Virus record (IMG/VR): IMGVR_UViG_3300037264_003921
Coordinates: 61,264 to 125,263 of that record
Source of the DNA: a virus
Direction: 5' to 3' (one strand)
DNA length: 64,000 nucleotides
A model generated the notes under the pieces. It did not search any database. It worked only from the letters and a program-made list of their open reading frames with translations, and was not told the origin of the DNA. Every line of letters starts with the position of its first letter. The first letter of the stretch is position 1. This document shows positions 42,669 to 51,298 of the stretch, in pieces. The position numbers and the translations under genes are program-made.

Positions 42669-44078
42669 ATGAACGTTGACGATGATTTAGCTGGAGTAGA
42701 ACTTGCAGCTAAAAAGTATGCTGGACCTAGCGACTTTACACATTTACACACACACAGTCTGTTTTCTACACTTGATGGGGTGTCAACACCTGAACAATAC
42801 ATTAAAAGATGTGCACAAGTCGGCATGAAGAATTTTGCGCTCACAGACCATGGGAGCATGGCAGGTTTGCCAGATGCATATTGGGCTTCGAAAGAACATG
42901 GAATAAAACTGGCGGCAGGTTGTGAGATATATCTAAATGACTTTCATTTAAAAATGAAGGAATATCAAAATAAAGGGATTCAATTAAACACTTTAAAAAT
43001 TACAGATAAAGAATTTGTTGATCGATATCGTCGCAATAGGCATGTCACTGTAATTTGCAAAAACATGACTGGATATAAAAATCTAATCAATATACTGCAT
43101 GATGGCTATGAAATGGGTTTGTATTATAATAAACCAAGAACGTGGTTTGACCAACTTGTTAAATATAAAGAAGGATTAATAATCCTCTCTGGATGTCTAA
43201 ATGGGCCAGTTTGCCATGAATTAAGACTAGGCTCAGAAAAAAGGGACAACAATGATAGCAGTGCTACTGTTTATTATAAGAAGGCCGTTGATTATGTTAA
43301 TAAATTCAAAGGAGCATTTGGTGAGGATTTCTACTTAGAATTGCAAATGCCAGGTGAGTCAATAGCACGAGCAAAAGAAGTATTTTATCAAGTTTCTGCT
43401 ATTTCTCAGAAGACAGGTATAAAAGCTGTGATGACTGGTGATATCCATTATCTTCATCGTGCAGATTTTGAATTACAAAAGGCTATGATGGCTGTTGAGC
43501 AAGGAACAACAGTTGACGACCCAAATCTGTTCCATGTAGATTCAGATGAGGGGTTTTTTAAAACAAGAGCCCAATTCAGACAGACGTTCATAGAACATAG
43601 CTATAACAAATATGATCAAATAGGTTGGTTTGAAAAGTCATGCGACAACACAATGGAAGTTGCTGAGAAATGTAAGCAATTTGAGCCCGATCTGACACCT
43701 AAATTGCCTGAAATACAAGGAGCAGATCAAAAGATTAAACAATTGGTTGCTGAGTCATTAATAAAAAAAGGATTGCATAATAATCAAACTAAATATGTTG
43801 TTGATGGATGTATGGTTACATATGTTGAGCAAGCTAAGATAGAATTAGCGAGAATTATAGAGAAAAAATTTTCATCATACTTTTTAATAACAAGAAATTT
43901 AGTGCATTTCGCTAGGGATAATAAATATGATGTTGGTCCTGCACGTGGTAGTGCTGGCGGTAGTTTAATTTGTTATTTATTGGGGATTCATGAGCTTGAC
44001 CCGCTTTTGTGGGGATTAAGTTTTGATAGATTTTTAAGCCCAAGTAGAGGTGGATTTATGTTGAATGTGAAGATGTAA
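42669..44078 (+). CDS. dnaE: DNA polymerase III alpha (DnaE), N-terminal part
   Basis: The 469-residue protein is the first part of a DnaE-type polymerase. The PHP domain starts HLHTHSLFSTLDG with LTDHGSMAG following. The palm begins after about residue 380 with KKFSSYFLITRNLV, VGPARGSAGGSL (the Gly-rich nucleotide-binding loop of DnaE) and LDPLLWGLSFDRFLSPSRGG. It ends soon after, at NVKM, just before the position of the catalytic Asp pair. The rest of the palm, fingers and C-terminal domains are encoded from 44866 to 47670. Two separate polypeptides must assemble to make an active enzyme. Confidence 0.88.
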   Translation: MNVDDDLAGVELAAKKYAGPSDFTHLHTHSLFSTLDGVSTPEQYIKRCAQVGMKNFALTDHGSMAGLPDAYWASKEHGIKLAAGCEIYLNDFHLKMKEYQNKGIQLNTLKITDKEFVDRYRRNRHVTVICKNMTGYKNLINILHDGYEMGLYYNKPRTWFDQLVKYKEGLIILSGCLNGPVCHELRLGSEKRDNNDSSATVYYKKAVDYVNKFKGAFGEDFYLELQMPGESIARAKEVFYQVSAISQKTGIKAVMTGDIHYLHRADFELQKAMMAVEQGTTVDDPNLFHVDSDEGFFKTRAQFRQTFIEHSYNKYDQIGWFEKSCDNTMEVAEKCKQFEPDLTPKLPEIQGADQKIKQLVAESLIKKGLHNNQTKYVVDGCMVTYVEQAKIELARIIEKKFSSYFLITRNLVHFARDNKYDVGPARGSAGGSLICYLLGIHELDPLLWGLSFDRFLSPSRGGFMLNVKM

Positions 44079-44079
44079 T

Positions 44080-44484
44080 ATGAATGAAATTACTAACGAA
44101 CATATTAAACAACTGGCCGCTGAAGCACAATCCACAACAGCGCTGCTAACTTTATTCACAAGCGGAATGCGCCAGAATGAGAACGAAGAAGTATCGTTGG
44201 TTCCATATTATCTCAAATGGATTGATGTAACAAACATAGCATTAGCTAATATGAGTGAAACTATCGACCAAGATACAAAAAAGAAATTAGCTGATGATTT
44301 AATTGCATTAATGACAATACCATTAAACGGGATGATGCGCGCTATTATTCAACACGCTAATAATAAATCTATAAATCTACCACCAATGCCACAACCATTA
44401 CCAGCAGGAGTTTTTGAGTATAAAAAATGGGCGGTTGATTACATTAAGCAGTCATTAGCGGCTATAAAGGAGCATATAAAATGA
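44080..44484 (+). CDS. Hypothetical protein inserted between the dnaE parts
   Basis: A 134-residue helical protein (MNEITNEHIKQLAAEAQST...) that starts 2 bases after the first dnaE part and overlaps the following gene by 4 bases. A NKSINLPPMPQPLPAG linker precedes the last helix. No nuclease or intron-encoded motif is visible. Function unknown; conserved position beside a polymerase would suggest a replication accessory. Confidence 0.6.
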   Translation: MNEITNEHIKQLAAEAQSTTALLTLFTSGMRQNENEEVSLVPYYLKWIDVTNIALANMSETIDQDTKKKLADDLIALMTIPLNGMMRAIIQHANNKSINLPPMPQPLPAGVFEYKKWAVDYIKQSLAAIKEHIK

Positions 44485-44873
44485 AAATTGAAGGAACAGT
44501 GTATGGATACTCTAATAATGGGAAAACTGCGTTTGGTGTGATGATGGAATGTGGTGATACTAAATATGAAAAAATCATCGCACTAAAATCTGGAAATTTG
44601 AATGTAGCAGAATTGCATGCTGCTGAATACGCATTTAAGTGTATAGCAAATAAGGATTCAGAAGTGTCAATTATGACATGTAATACATACCTGAAGAGGA
44701 TGCTTGATAAGAATGATGAAAAACAATTCAAGTCGAAGCCTGAAAAAAACATTGATTTAGTCAATGCTGTCAGGAATGCTGCCAATGAATTCAAGAATTT
44801 AGTTATAAACATTGGCAAGTCAGATTCTCTACGTAGAATACAAGAGTCAACTAGAGCTTTATGTAATGAATAA
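44481..44873 (+). CDS. RNase HI-fold protein lacking catalytic aspartates
   Basis: The 130-residue protein has the RNase HI outline: TVYGYSNNGKTAFGVM for the first strands, VAELHAAEYAFKC for the Glu-bearing helix, and VSIMTCNTYLKRM for the strand that normally carries TDS. The first Asp is replaced by Tyr-Gly-Tyr and the TDS Asp by Cys, so only the Glu remains. It is probably an inactive, binding-only relative. It overlaps the start of the next dnaE piece. Low-confidence fold assignment. Confidence 0.5.
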   Translation: MKIEGTVYGYSNNGKTAFGVMMECGDTKYEKIIALKSGNLNVAELHAAEYAFKCIANKDSEVSIMTCNTYLKRMLDKNDEKQFKSKPEKNIDLVNAVRNAANEFKNLVINIGKSDSLRRIQESTRALCNE

Positions 44874-45270
44874 CAAATCTAAGAAGCTGATTTCATGGGA
44901 TGAATTAAAAAAAACAGCCATAAGCAAATGTAGTGGTTATTCTCATGAATATTTAAATCGCCTTAAATTTGAGATAATTGAAATCGAAAAACAGGGAGCC
45001 TCAGATTATTGGATAGATATAGCCATATCTGATAGGAAATTCAACGATAATAAAAACGGGCTGGTTTTACCATTTTTGTTAGATGTAACAGATGTTGACC
45101 CAATAAAAAAGCGAACGTTCGTATTAGATAATTCCGGGGTTGAATGTGATATTACAATATTGACACTAGATGACGGTAAAAAAATTACAATACCAAGTAA
45201 ATGCACAATACAAACACCAAATGGGCCAAAATCTGTGATTAGTTTGCAAGTTGGTGATGAACTCGTTTAG
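44866..45270 (+). CDS. dnaE: dnaE second part, fragment a
   Basis: The 134-residue ORF reads ISWDELKKTAISKCSGYS, then EIIEIEKQGASDYWID and NGLVLPFLLDVTDVDPI. I recognise this as the opening of the second polypeptide in phages with split DnaE, which runs directly into a DFPDxDID motif. Here a beta-rich segment (TILTLDDGKKITIPSKC, TPNGPKSVISLQVGDEL) follows and the frame stops. The next pieces are in other frames. Confidence 0.6.
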   Translation: MNNKSKKLISWDELKKTAISKCSGYSHEYLNRLKFEIIEIEKQGASDYWIDIAISDRKFNDNKNGLVLPFLLDVTDVDPIKKRTFVLDNSGVECDITILTLDDGKKITIPSKCTIQTPNGPKSVISLQVGDELV

Positions 45271-45364
45271 CGTCAGTGGCGATGGTAATATTTTGACAAA
45301 TCTGTGGATTGAATTGCCACAGTTACATAAGTCAGTAATAGATTATAAGGACGTTAATGTCTAA
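45257..45364 (+). CDS. dnaE second part, fragment b (35-residue ORF in +1 frame)
   Basis: The ATG lies inside the end of fragment a (overlap 14 bases) and the stop overlaps the start of fragment c. It reads MNSFSVSGDGNILTNL and ends YKDVNV. It contains a short dyad (CTGTGG...CCACAG). It may be a coupled small gene, or the +1-shifted continuation of the region before it. Confidence 0.35.
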   Translation: MNSFSVSGDGNILTNLWIELPQLHKSVIDYKDVNV

Positions 45365-45500
45365 AATTGTTAATATATCAATAGAGAAAGGTAAGTGCCG
45401 GGAAGTTATATCAGATGGATATTCAATCCAAAATGTGAGTGTAATCGGTGTTGGGATTAGTCACATGATTGAATACCAGACTGACTTCCCGGATGTTTGA
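45357..45500 (+). CDS. dnaE second part, fragment c, ending DFPDV
   Basis: A 47-residue ORF (MSKIVNISIEKGKCREV...) whose last residues are MIEYQTDFPDV. In DnaE proteins DFPD(I/V) directly precedes the catalytic Asp-x-Asp. The frame stops with TGA in GTT TGA C, and the next frame continues with GAC ATT GAT (Asp-Ile-Asp). Reading on by a +1 shift would give FPDVDIDLLPG, the conserved motif. Confidence 0.5.
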   Translation: MSKIVNISIEKGKCREVISDGYSIQNVSVIGVGISHMIEYQTDFPDV

Positions 45501-47670
45501 CATTGATCTATTGCCTGGTACGCGAGAAAAAGTTGAAGCTTTTGCTGCAAAAGAATATGGCAGTGACAAAGTATGTAGCGTCGGGCTGTGGCAGACATAT
45601 AAGCCAAAACTTGCGCTACAAGATGCTGCGAGGGCGCTTGGATATGATGTTGAAAATGTAATAAGATTAACAAAGAATTTACCTGATGAATTTGATGATC
45701 TTGAATATAAAGAAGCAATTGCTGAATATAATGATTTCAGAGTTTTTGCAGAAACAAATTCGCAATTAGTAAAAATGGCCTACAGGATGGTAGGTGGAAT
45801 AAAGGCACAAGGAAGACACGCAGGCGGACTAATTATATCAAGTGTCCCAATAAAAGACCATATTCCAATGACTATCTGTAGTGAACGATGGACAAGCGCG
45901 TGGACAGAAGGATATAGCCCACAATTATCAAAATTTGGATTTGTGAAATTTGATTTGCTTGGATTGAAAACTTTACTATATATAAAAACGTGCTTGGAAC
46001 TTATTGAAAAAAACCGTGGTATTAAAATAGAATGGTCAGATATAAATCCAGCAGAAGACCGAGCTGGATGGTTAATTGACCAACAAGGTAAACGAAGTGC
46101 TATATCATTGAATGATGAAGAGTCTCTAGATTTAGCTAGACAACTGCGTACAGAAACAGTGTTTCAGTTTGAGACTGAGTTAGCTAAAAGCATCTTAGCA
46201 AAAGGTGGTGTCAAATCGTTTAATGATTTGGTTGTGTACACGTCGCTTGGACGTCCTGGACCGCTGCCAATGGTCGAATCATATATTAGAAGGCGTGACG
46301 GCGATGAAAAATGGGAAGACGATGAGCATCCAGAAATAACAGAACGTTTACGTAGTACATTTAATGTATGCTGTTACCAAGAACAATTGGCATCATTGTG
46401 GAGGGGCATAGCAGGATTTACTGTTCCTGAAGCAGAGGCTGCTAGGAAGGCTGTTTCTAAAAAATGGACTGACAAATTAGCACCGATTAAAGACAAGTGG
46501 GTGGCTGGAGCATCAAAAACCATTGGGGTTGAACGAGCTGAAGAATGGTGGGTAAAAATGGAAACATTCGGCCGTTATGCATTCAACCTCAGCCATGCAA
46601 CTGCATATATATTGATTACTCATAGATGTTTATATCTAAAAGCTCACTTCCAAGCTGAATGGTGGGCGGCCGTCATGTCTGATTGCGATACAGATAGATT
46701 ATCAAAGTATATGGGATACGCAAGAGCAGAAGGGGTGTCATTTGGGTCAATTGATATTGATAATCTAAGCATGAAATTTGTTATTAATAAAGAAATAGTA
46801 ACGCCGGGCTTGACTAGTATCAAAAACATGAATGGTGAATTAGCAGAAAATCTTTCTAAAAAATCTTCAAATGGCGTTAAATATAAAGATATTGATGATT
46901 TCGTATTACAAACTAGCAAGAATAAAATTGCATGTGAGCGATTAATTAAGCTTGGTGCATTTGATAATAAACATAGCAATCGCAAAGCATTATGGACGTG
47001 GTATCAATATCAATATGGAAGCGACGATGAGAGTAAGGAAATGCGAAGATTTATCAAATGTGCGTATGCATGGCCGATGGATAAAATTGAAGTAGAGAGA
47101 AAACGTCAGGCTGATGAATTTAGGAAACAATATCCAACTAGGAAAGTAATACCACCAAAGATCGCTAAATGGCTACCAAAGATGTTATTTCGGCGTGATG
47201 AATATGTAATACCTAACGTCATTGACGATGCTGTTTATGAATCAGCAAAGTATCTGCAATTAACTAGGGACAATGTGATGTCATTGGTCAACAGTGACTT
47301 CGCATTGAAGGAACTGCTTCAATTTGAAAGACAATATCTAGGATATTGCATTCATTCGCCAATGAATTTATTCAAGCATGGGTACGACACAACAATATCA
47401 GACGCACGCGAGAAAGGCATATTAGAAGCGTACATTGAAAAATTTACCATTCGTCAGAAAAAAACAGAATTCGCTGAGTTAATAGTCACAGATGGAACTG
47501 AGAATGCAAAGGTGATGGTTTGGTCTGATGATTTGTTATCGAATGGTCAAGACACATTACATGAAGGAAAAGGTGTTCGGATGCGTGTATCTTGGAAGGA
47601 TAAATTTAAGAGTTTTAGTCTTCGCTCAGGAAGTATAGTCATACCATTGGAGCCGGTCGATGCTACTTAA
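45493..47670 (+). CDS. dnaE: DNA polymerase III alpha (DnaE), main C-terminal part
   Basis: About 725 residues from the ATG that overlaps the stop of the previous ORF (ATGTTTGA). It carries the catalytic Asp pair (FDIDLLPG at its very start), then REKVEAFAAKEYG and VGLWQTYKPKLALQDAARALG, and the third catalytic Asp in FVKFDLLGLKTL, followed by fingers, a helix-hairpin-helix-like region and an OB-type domain near the end (FAELIVTDGTENAKVMVW). It lacks the beta-clamp and tau-binding tail of long DnaE. No ribosome-binding site is visible, so translation must be coupled, or reached by a frameshift from upstream. Confidence 0.9.
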   Translation: MFDIDLLPGTREKVEAFAAKEYGSDKVCSVGLWQTYKPKLALQDAARALGYDVENVIRLTKNLPDEFDDLEYKEAIAEYNDFRVFAETNSQLVKMAYRMVGGIKAQGRHAGGLIISSVPIKDHIPMTICSERWTSAWTEGYSPQLSKFGFVKFDLLGLKTLLYIKTCLELIEKNRGIKIEWSDINPAEDRAGWLIDQQGKRSAISLNDEESLDLARQLRTETVFQFETELAKSILAKGGVKSFNDLVVYTSLGRPGPLPMVESYIRRRDGDEKWEDDEHPEITERLRSTFNVCCYQEQLASLWRGIAGFTVPEAEAARKAVSKKWTDKLAPIKDKWVAGASKTIGVERAEEWWVKMETFGRYAFNLSHATAYILITHRCLYLKAHFQAEWWAAVMSDCDTDRLSKYMGYARAEGVSFGSIDIDNLSMKFVINKEIVTPGLTSIKNMNGELAENLSKKSSNGVKYKDIDDFVLQTSKNKIACERLIKLGAFDNKHSNRKALWTWYQYQYGSDDESKEMRRFIKCAYAWPMDKIEVERKRQADEFRKQYPTRKVIPPKIAKWLPKMLFRRDEYVIPNVIDDAVYESAKYLQLTRDNVMSLVNSDFALKELLQFERQYLGYCIHSPMNLFKHGYDTTISDAREKGILEAYIEKFTIRQKKTEFAELIVTDGTENAKVMVWSDDLLSNGQDTLHEGKGVRMRVSWKDKFKSFSLRSGSIVIPLEPVDAT

Positions 47671-48103
47671 AACAAAAGATGGGATATCTTGTGACACTTG
47701 TGGCACAATTTTTAAAAATAATTTCACATATTACTCATTTGAATCCAGCAGGATTGTTGTTAATGTAGGTCTTTCTGCCAACCAAGGTAACGACCTTGAT
47801 ATCGACGTATGCGAAAAATGTTATCTAGATACAGAGACTAAAGTTCGTAAATTTATAATATCGAAAGTAGACCAAACATCAATAAAATGCGACTATTGCC
47901 CGAAATTATTACGTGGAACGTTTGTATATCATAGAATGTTGATTCATAAAGTTGTTGTTGATAAAGAAAAGAAAGAGGATGGACCGTTATTTATACAGAA
48001 AAATTTTATGGATTTTAACATTGACGATGTTTGTTTCACTGATTTATCGAACACTGCCATGTCAATACGTCAAAGCGTAAAACAAAAAGGAGATTGGTCA
48101 TGA
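47660..48103 (+). CDS. Hypothetical protein with two zinc knuckles
   Basis: A 147-residue protein overlapping the end of dnaE by 11 bases. It has two CxxC pairs in each half: CDTCG with CEKCYLD, and CDYCPKLL with a later lone Cys. Each half looks like a treble-clef or ribbon. It may be a replication accessory by position only. No family recognised. Confidence 0.6.
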   Translation: MLLKTKDGISCDTCGTIFKNNFTYYSFESSRIVVNVGLSANQGNDLDIDVCEKCYLDTETKVRKFIISKVDQTSIKCDYCPKLLRGTFVYHRMLIHKVVVDKEKKEDGPLFIQKNFMDFNIDDVCFTDLSNTAMSIRQSVKQKGDWS

Positions 48104-48396
48104 ACATATTCGATCTATTAGATATTATAGTAAAAGATCACAAAACCACAGCAAGACCAGTTGAGTGGGTAGAATCTAGTGGGGCTCCAACAAAGTATGT
48201 TACAACATGTCCATATTGTTCACAATTGTTGATGTTTTCACCGTCCGATCTATATGAATGTAATAATTCACAATCAAATGTGATGTGCACTGAATGTGGT
48301 ATTGGTGCGCCAAAAATATTAGAATGCAACATGCAGTTACCAACATTTGTTGATCCAATCGCAGATAAGTTATTATCAACTGACAATTATGCCTAG
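48100..48396 (+). CDS. Hypothetical zinc-binding protein
   Basis: About 98 residues with CPYC and CTECG pairs separated by about 25 residues, forming a probable zinc ribbon. An AAGGAG site lies before the ATG at 48100; a TTG two codons earlier is less likely. It overlaps both neighbours slightly. Function unknown. Confidence 0.6.
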   Translation: MNIFDLLDIIVKDHKTTARPVEWVESSGAPTKYVTTCPYCSQLLMFSPSDLYECNNSQSNVMCTECGIGAPKILECNMQLPTFVDPIADKLLSTDNYA

Positions 48397-49294
48397 ACGG
48401 TTTATTCTTGGCAGTGGTATTGGTGGCTTGCTTGCTAGGGAAATTCTTGGCGATGGTTGGCAATTAATCCCATTCGGCAAGTCAAGATTTTATTCGCATT
48501 CGCCACCAATAGCTGATGATTTTATCACCCGCACGGACGATACAGTGAAGCTATTATCAAATATCGGGCGTTCGACAGACGCACGCCATTATCAGATGGC
48601 ATACTCATTTTGTGGTGAATTGATATTTTCAGATGAATCATTTGTTAAATTAGAATTTATCGATAAATTATTTGGACAGGATGAGCATCCACTCGCACAA
48701 CGACTATTGCGCAGTGAATTAGTTGTGCATACAACTAAAGCCAGCGATTTATATGGACTATTATTTGAAAAATTCAAAACAGAAATATTAACATCAATAG
48801 AAAAATTTGGGGTAGTCGACAAAATACGTGATCATTGTTTGAAGATGCAAAATGGCACGTTTGAATATGATCATATTATTAGCACTATTCCTTTAGATGT
48901 ATTGTATGAATATGTTGGTAATAACGCAGTATTGCCATACAAAGACTGTTGGTATTATCATATAAAAACGCCATCATTAAATTTTGAGGGGGCGCAACAA
49001 GTATATGTCGCAGATAAGTTATTTGATTTCTATAAAGTTAATAGGATCAGTGATAATGAGTATATATTCCATTGTTTACGTGATTTGAACGAACCATTGA
49101 GATACCTTGGAGCATTTTTAAAGGACAAATTAGAAATATTAAACACTACGTCTCTTAAAAAGGCAATCCCAGTTGGTGCGCCACCAATAGTAAAACTTGA
49201 TGATATATCACCAATTGGCTGTCATGCACAGTGGGATTATTTTGTTGATATTGCGTCCACAATTAAACGCATCTGTAAATTGCAAATAGGATAA
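48389..49294 (+). CDS. FAD/NAD-binding Rossmann protein
   Basis: About 301 residues starting MPRRFILGSGIGGLLAREIL, a GxGxxG dinucleotide-binding fold, and later HIISTIPLDVLYEYVG, which is typical of the FAD-linked amine-oxidase or UDP-galactopyranose mutase type. The C-terminal Gly-rich and ISPIGCHAQWDY segments could close the FAD site. Substrate unknown. It overlaps the previous gene's stop by 8 bases and precedes the uracil-DNA glycosylase gene. Confidence 0.65.
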   Translation: MPRRFILGSGIGGLLAREILGDGWQLIPFGKSRFYSHSPPIADDFITRTDDTVKLLSNIGRSTDARHYQMAYSFCGELIFSDESFVKLEFIDKLFGQDEHPLAQRLLRSELVVHTTKASDLYGLLFEKFKTEILTSIEKFGVVDKIRDHCLKMQNGTFEYDHIISTIPLDVLYEYVGNNAVLPYKDCWYYHIKTPSLNFEGAQQVYVADKLFDFYKVNRISDNEYIFHCLRDLNEPLRYLGAFLKDKLEILNTTSLKKAIPVGAPPIVKLDDISPIGCHAQWDYFVDIASTIKRICKLQIG

Positions 49295-49296
49295 AT

Positions 49297-49992
49297 ATGG
49301 ATTTTAATCACAGACAAGACCGATCTATGAGAGAAATAGAATATCATGATTGGAATAGACAGAACCGTGATAGACTTTCAGAAGATCAGCTTGAGAAATT
49401 GTTGATGCTGCGGCCATTACGTGCAACATGTAAATCATGTACTATGTGCAGATTAGGTCGCATGCAGCATGAACATGATAACAAACTTGAGGAATGTCAT
49501 GTATTTAGCAACATGAATCCATCAAGATATATGGTAGTAGCACAAAACCCCGGATATAATGAATGTATTGGTGATGAGCCATTAATTGGCGATTCTGGTG
49601 AGATATTTGATGAAATAATAGAACGAAACGGATTATCAAGAAGTACATTTTATATAACAAACGTTGTTAAATGTTATTCACCGTCAAATAGAAAGCCAGA
49701 AATTGATGAAGTTGTGGCTTGCGAACCGTTCTTAACGATAGAACTTAAATTATTAAGACCAATTATTGTTGTGTCGCTTGGGGCTGTAGCATTTGAATCA
49801 TTATGTCCATCATTGTCATTTTCGGACAGCCTTGGTAAGATAGTTAAATCAAAATTTGATGTGAATGTATATCCTGTCTATCATCCATCACCAAGAAATA
49901 TGGCTGATAAACATAGAAAGAAAAGATTTGAAGCTGATATGCGAGTTTTATGTGAGATGATCAAGAGGTTGAATAAAAATGGACAAACATAA
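49297..49992 (+). CDS. Family-4-type uracil-DNA glycosylase
   Basis: The 231-residue protein has CKSCTMCRLG (cluster cysteines) near residue 45, VVAQNPGYNECIGDEPLIGDSGE (shown in parts in the family as an active-site loop with a conserved Gly-x-Glu), YITNVVKCYSP, and a C-terminal VYPVYHPSPRN. This is the pattern of Fe-S family-4 uracil-DNA glycosylases. It removes uracil from DNA. It could need the A-type Fe-S carrier encoded at 37.2 kb. Confidence 0.82.
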   Translation: MDFNHRQDRSMREIEYHDWNRQNRDRLSEDQLEKLLMLRPLRATCKSCTMCRLGRMQHEHDNKLEECHVFSNMNPSRYMVVAQNPGYNECIGDEPLIGDSGEIFDEIIERNGLSRSTFYITNVVKCYSPSNRKPEIDEVVACEPFLTIELKLLRPIIVVSLGAVAFESLCPSLSFSDSLGKIVKSKFDVNVYPVYHPSPRNMADKHRKKRFEADMRVLCEMIKRLNKNGQT

Positions 49993-50149
49993 AGTCAATC
50001 AAGCCGCGTCAAGACATAAAGCACAATTTTTTGATTCATTTTGGTATGGTGCGACGGCATTGATAACCGCATTTTGGGCTGTAGCGCTTATGCTCACTGT
50101 TGGATTTGCAATTGGATTAGTAATAAATTGGCTAAGAGAACCTCTTTAA
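49979..50149 (+). CDS. 56-residue membrane protein
   Basis: A small protein with an N-terminal basic half and one long hydrophobic segment (ALITAFWAVALMLTVGF), then WLREPL. It overlaps the glycosylase gene by 14 bases and the converging gene by 18. The topology suits a single-pass inner-membrane protein. Function unknown. Confidence 0.6.
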   Translation: MDKHKVNQAASRHKAQFFDSFWYGATALITAFWAVALMLTVGFAIGLVINWLREPL

Positions 50150-50545
50150 TGCATAGGTTCTTTTGTGGCGAGAATTGCCAATTATGACTACAAATTTGCC
50201 AAGCTTAGATTCTCTTAAGAATTTCTTAAATTTAGTTAAAATAGCCCCTAACTGGTCTGCTGTGATCTCTAAAATGCTTACAACCGTTTCTTTACTGATG
50301 TCTGGTAATGGTAATAGACTGTCTAGTGGGGCCATAATTTGGAATAATTTTTCAAATTTATCATTCCATTCGACATCTTTTTGGCTTATCTTCTTATCAG
50401 GGGTACGAATCTTTGCGCGATTAACTATATTATTAATTTTAGCGCGGGTTGTGTGGTCAATGGTTGATTGTTTTTTAATTTCTGCATCGATGTCGATATC
50501 AAGATTAACATTTATTATTTCAATTTTTTTTCTTTGAGATGTCAT
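50132..50545 (-). CDS. Hypothetical minus-strand protein
   Basis: A 137-residue lysine-rich helical protein (MTSQRKKIEIINVN...), running against the surrounding plus-strand genes. It contains a PDKKISQKDVEWNDKFEKLF helix and ends with KRTYALKRFS. Its AT-rich codons fit the phage. It may act as an antisense or late gene; function unknown. Confidence 0.6.
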   Translation of the reverse strand: MTSQRKKIEIINVNLDIDIDAEIKKQSTIDHTTRAKINNIVNRAKIRTPDKKISQKDVEWNDKFEKLFQIMAPLDSLLPLPDISKETVVSILEITADQLGAILTKFKKFLRESKLGKFVVIIGNSRHKRTYALKRFS

Positions 50546-50581
50546 ACAATTAGTTACGCGTACAATATAATGAGGATTTTT

Positions 50582-51298
50582 ATGAACAAATGTATATTTT
50601 GCGATTCAATAGAAAATTTAACAAGTTCAATACAAATTACCACCAAGCTAGGCGCTAAAACAGTTCACATATGCCAATCACACGAGGAGACTGCATCACC
50701 AAAGCTGGTCAGAGAGGCTGTCGAACAAAGAGAGTCTACAATAGTGGAATTAGAACGGAAAGCCGCTGAGATTGGATATACTTTAGTACCAATAAGTAAA
50801 ATTGTTACACAAGAATCTATAAAAACAGCCACAATGCCAGAACAAGAACAAAGACAGGCAAAGCCACAAGCCGTCCCCGTTAAAACTCTACGAAAAGTGA
50901 ATGTAAGACCTGTCAACGTGCCAATCGTTGCCAAAGGGGCAAATGGTGACGTAAATTTGGATTCACATCAACCATATGATATATCTGATGATGCACCTGG
51001 TATAATTGAACATGAAGAGCAAACCATTTCTGGTCGTGCAGGAACACCGACAGCAATACCAAAGAAGATAGTAAGCGAAGCTGGTACAACCGAAATAAAT
51101 GTTGTGAATACTGGTGGTGACAAAGCTTTACAAGAAAGATTTAAAGCACTTGCTCATGGGTCTCAATCAAATGTAAAATCACCAGATTTCAGAAGCGGAT
51201 ATGCTATTCGTGAATGTGCAGTATGTAGAGGTACTGGAACAACTAAAATAGGGAACAAAACTTGCCCAAAATGTAATGGTAGTGGGATAATGTCATAA
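50582..51298 (+). CDS. Hypothetical protein with N- and C-terminal zinc knuckles
   Basis: The frame is open from 50468, but GAGG 7 bases before the ATG at 50582 favours that start (about 238 residues). It begins MNKCIFCDSIENL with a later CQSH, and ends CAVCRGTGTT...CPKCNGSG, a DnaJ-type CxxCxGxG zinc motif. A variable, Pro/Val-rich linker of about 130 residues joins them. It may act in folding or nucleic-acid binding. Function unknown. Confidence 0.6.
   Translation: MNKCIFCDSIENLTSSIQITTKLGAKTVHICQSHEETASPKLVREAVEQRESTIVELERKAAEIGYTLVPISKIVTQESIKTATMPEQEQRQAKPQAVPVKTLRKVNVRPVNVPIVAKGANGDVNLDSHQPYDISDDAPGIIEHEEQTISGRAGTPTAIPKKIVSEAGTTEINVVNTGGDKALQERFKALAHGSQSNVKSPDFRSGYAIRECAVCRGTGTTKIGNKTCPKCNGSGIMS

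Noticed and set aside
42669-45500. Group I or II intron in dnaE
   Set aside because: The gap holds tightly packed, overlapping ORFs with good coding character, one of which carries recognisable DnaE sequence, which does not fit a removable intron.
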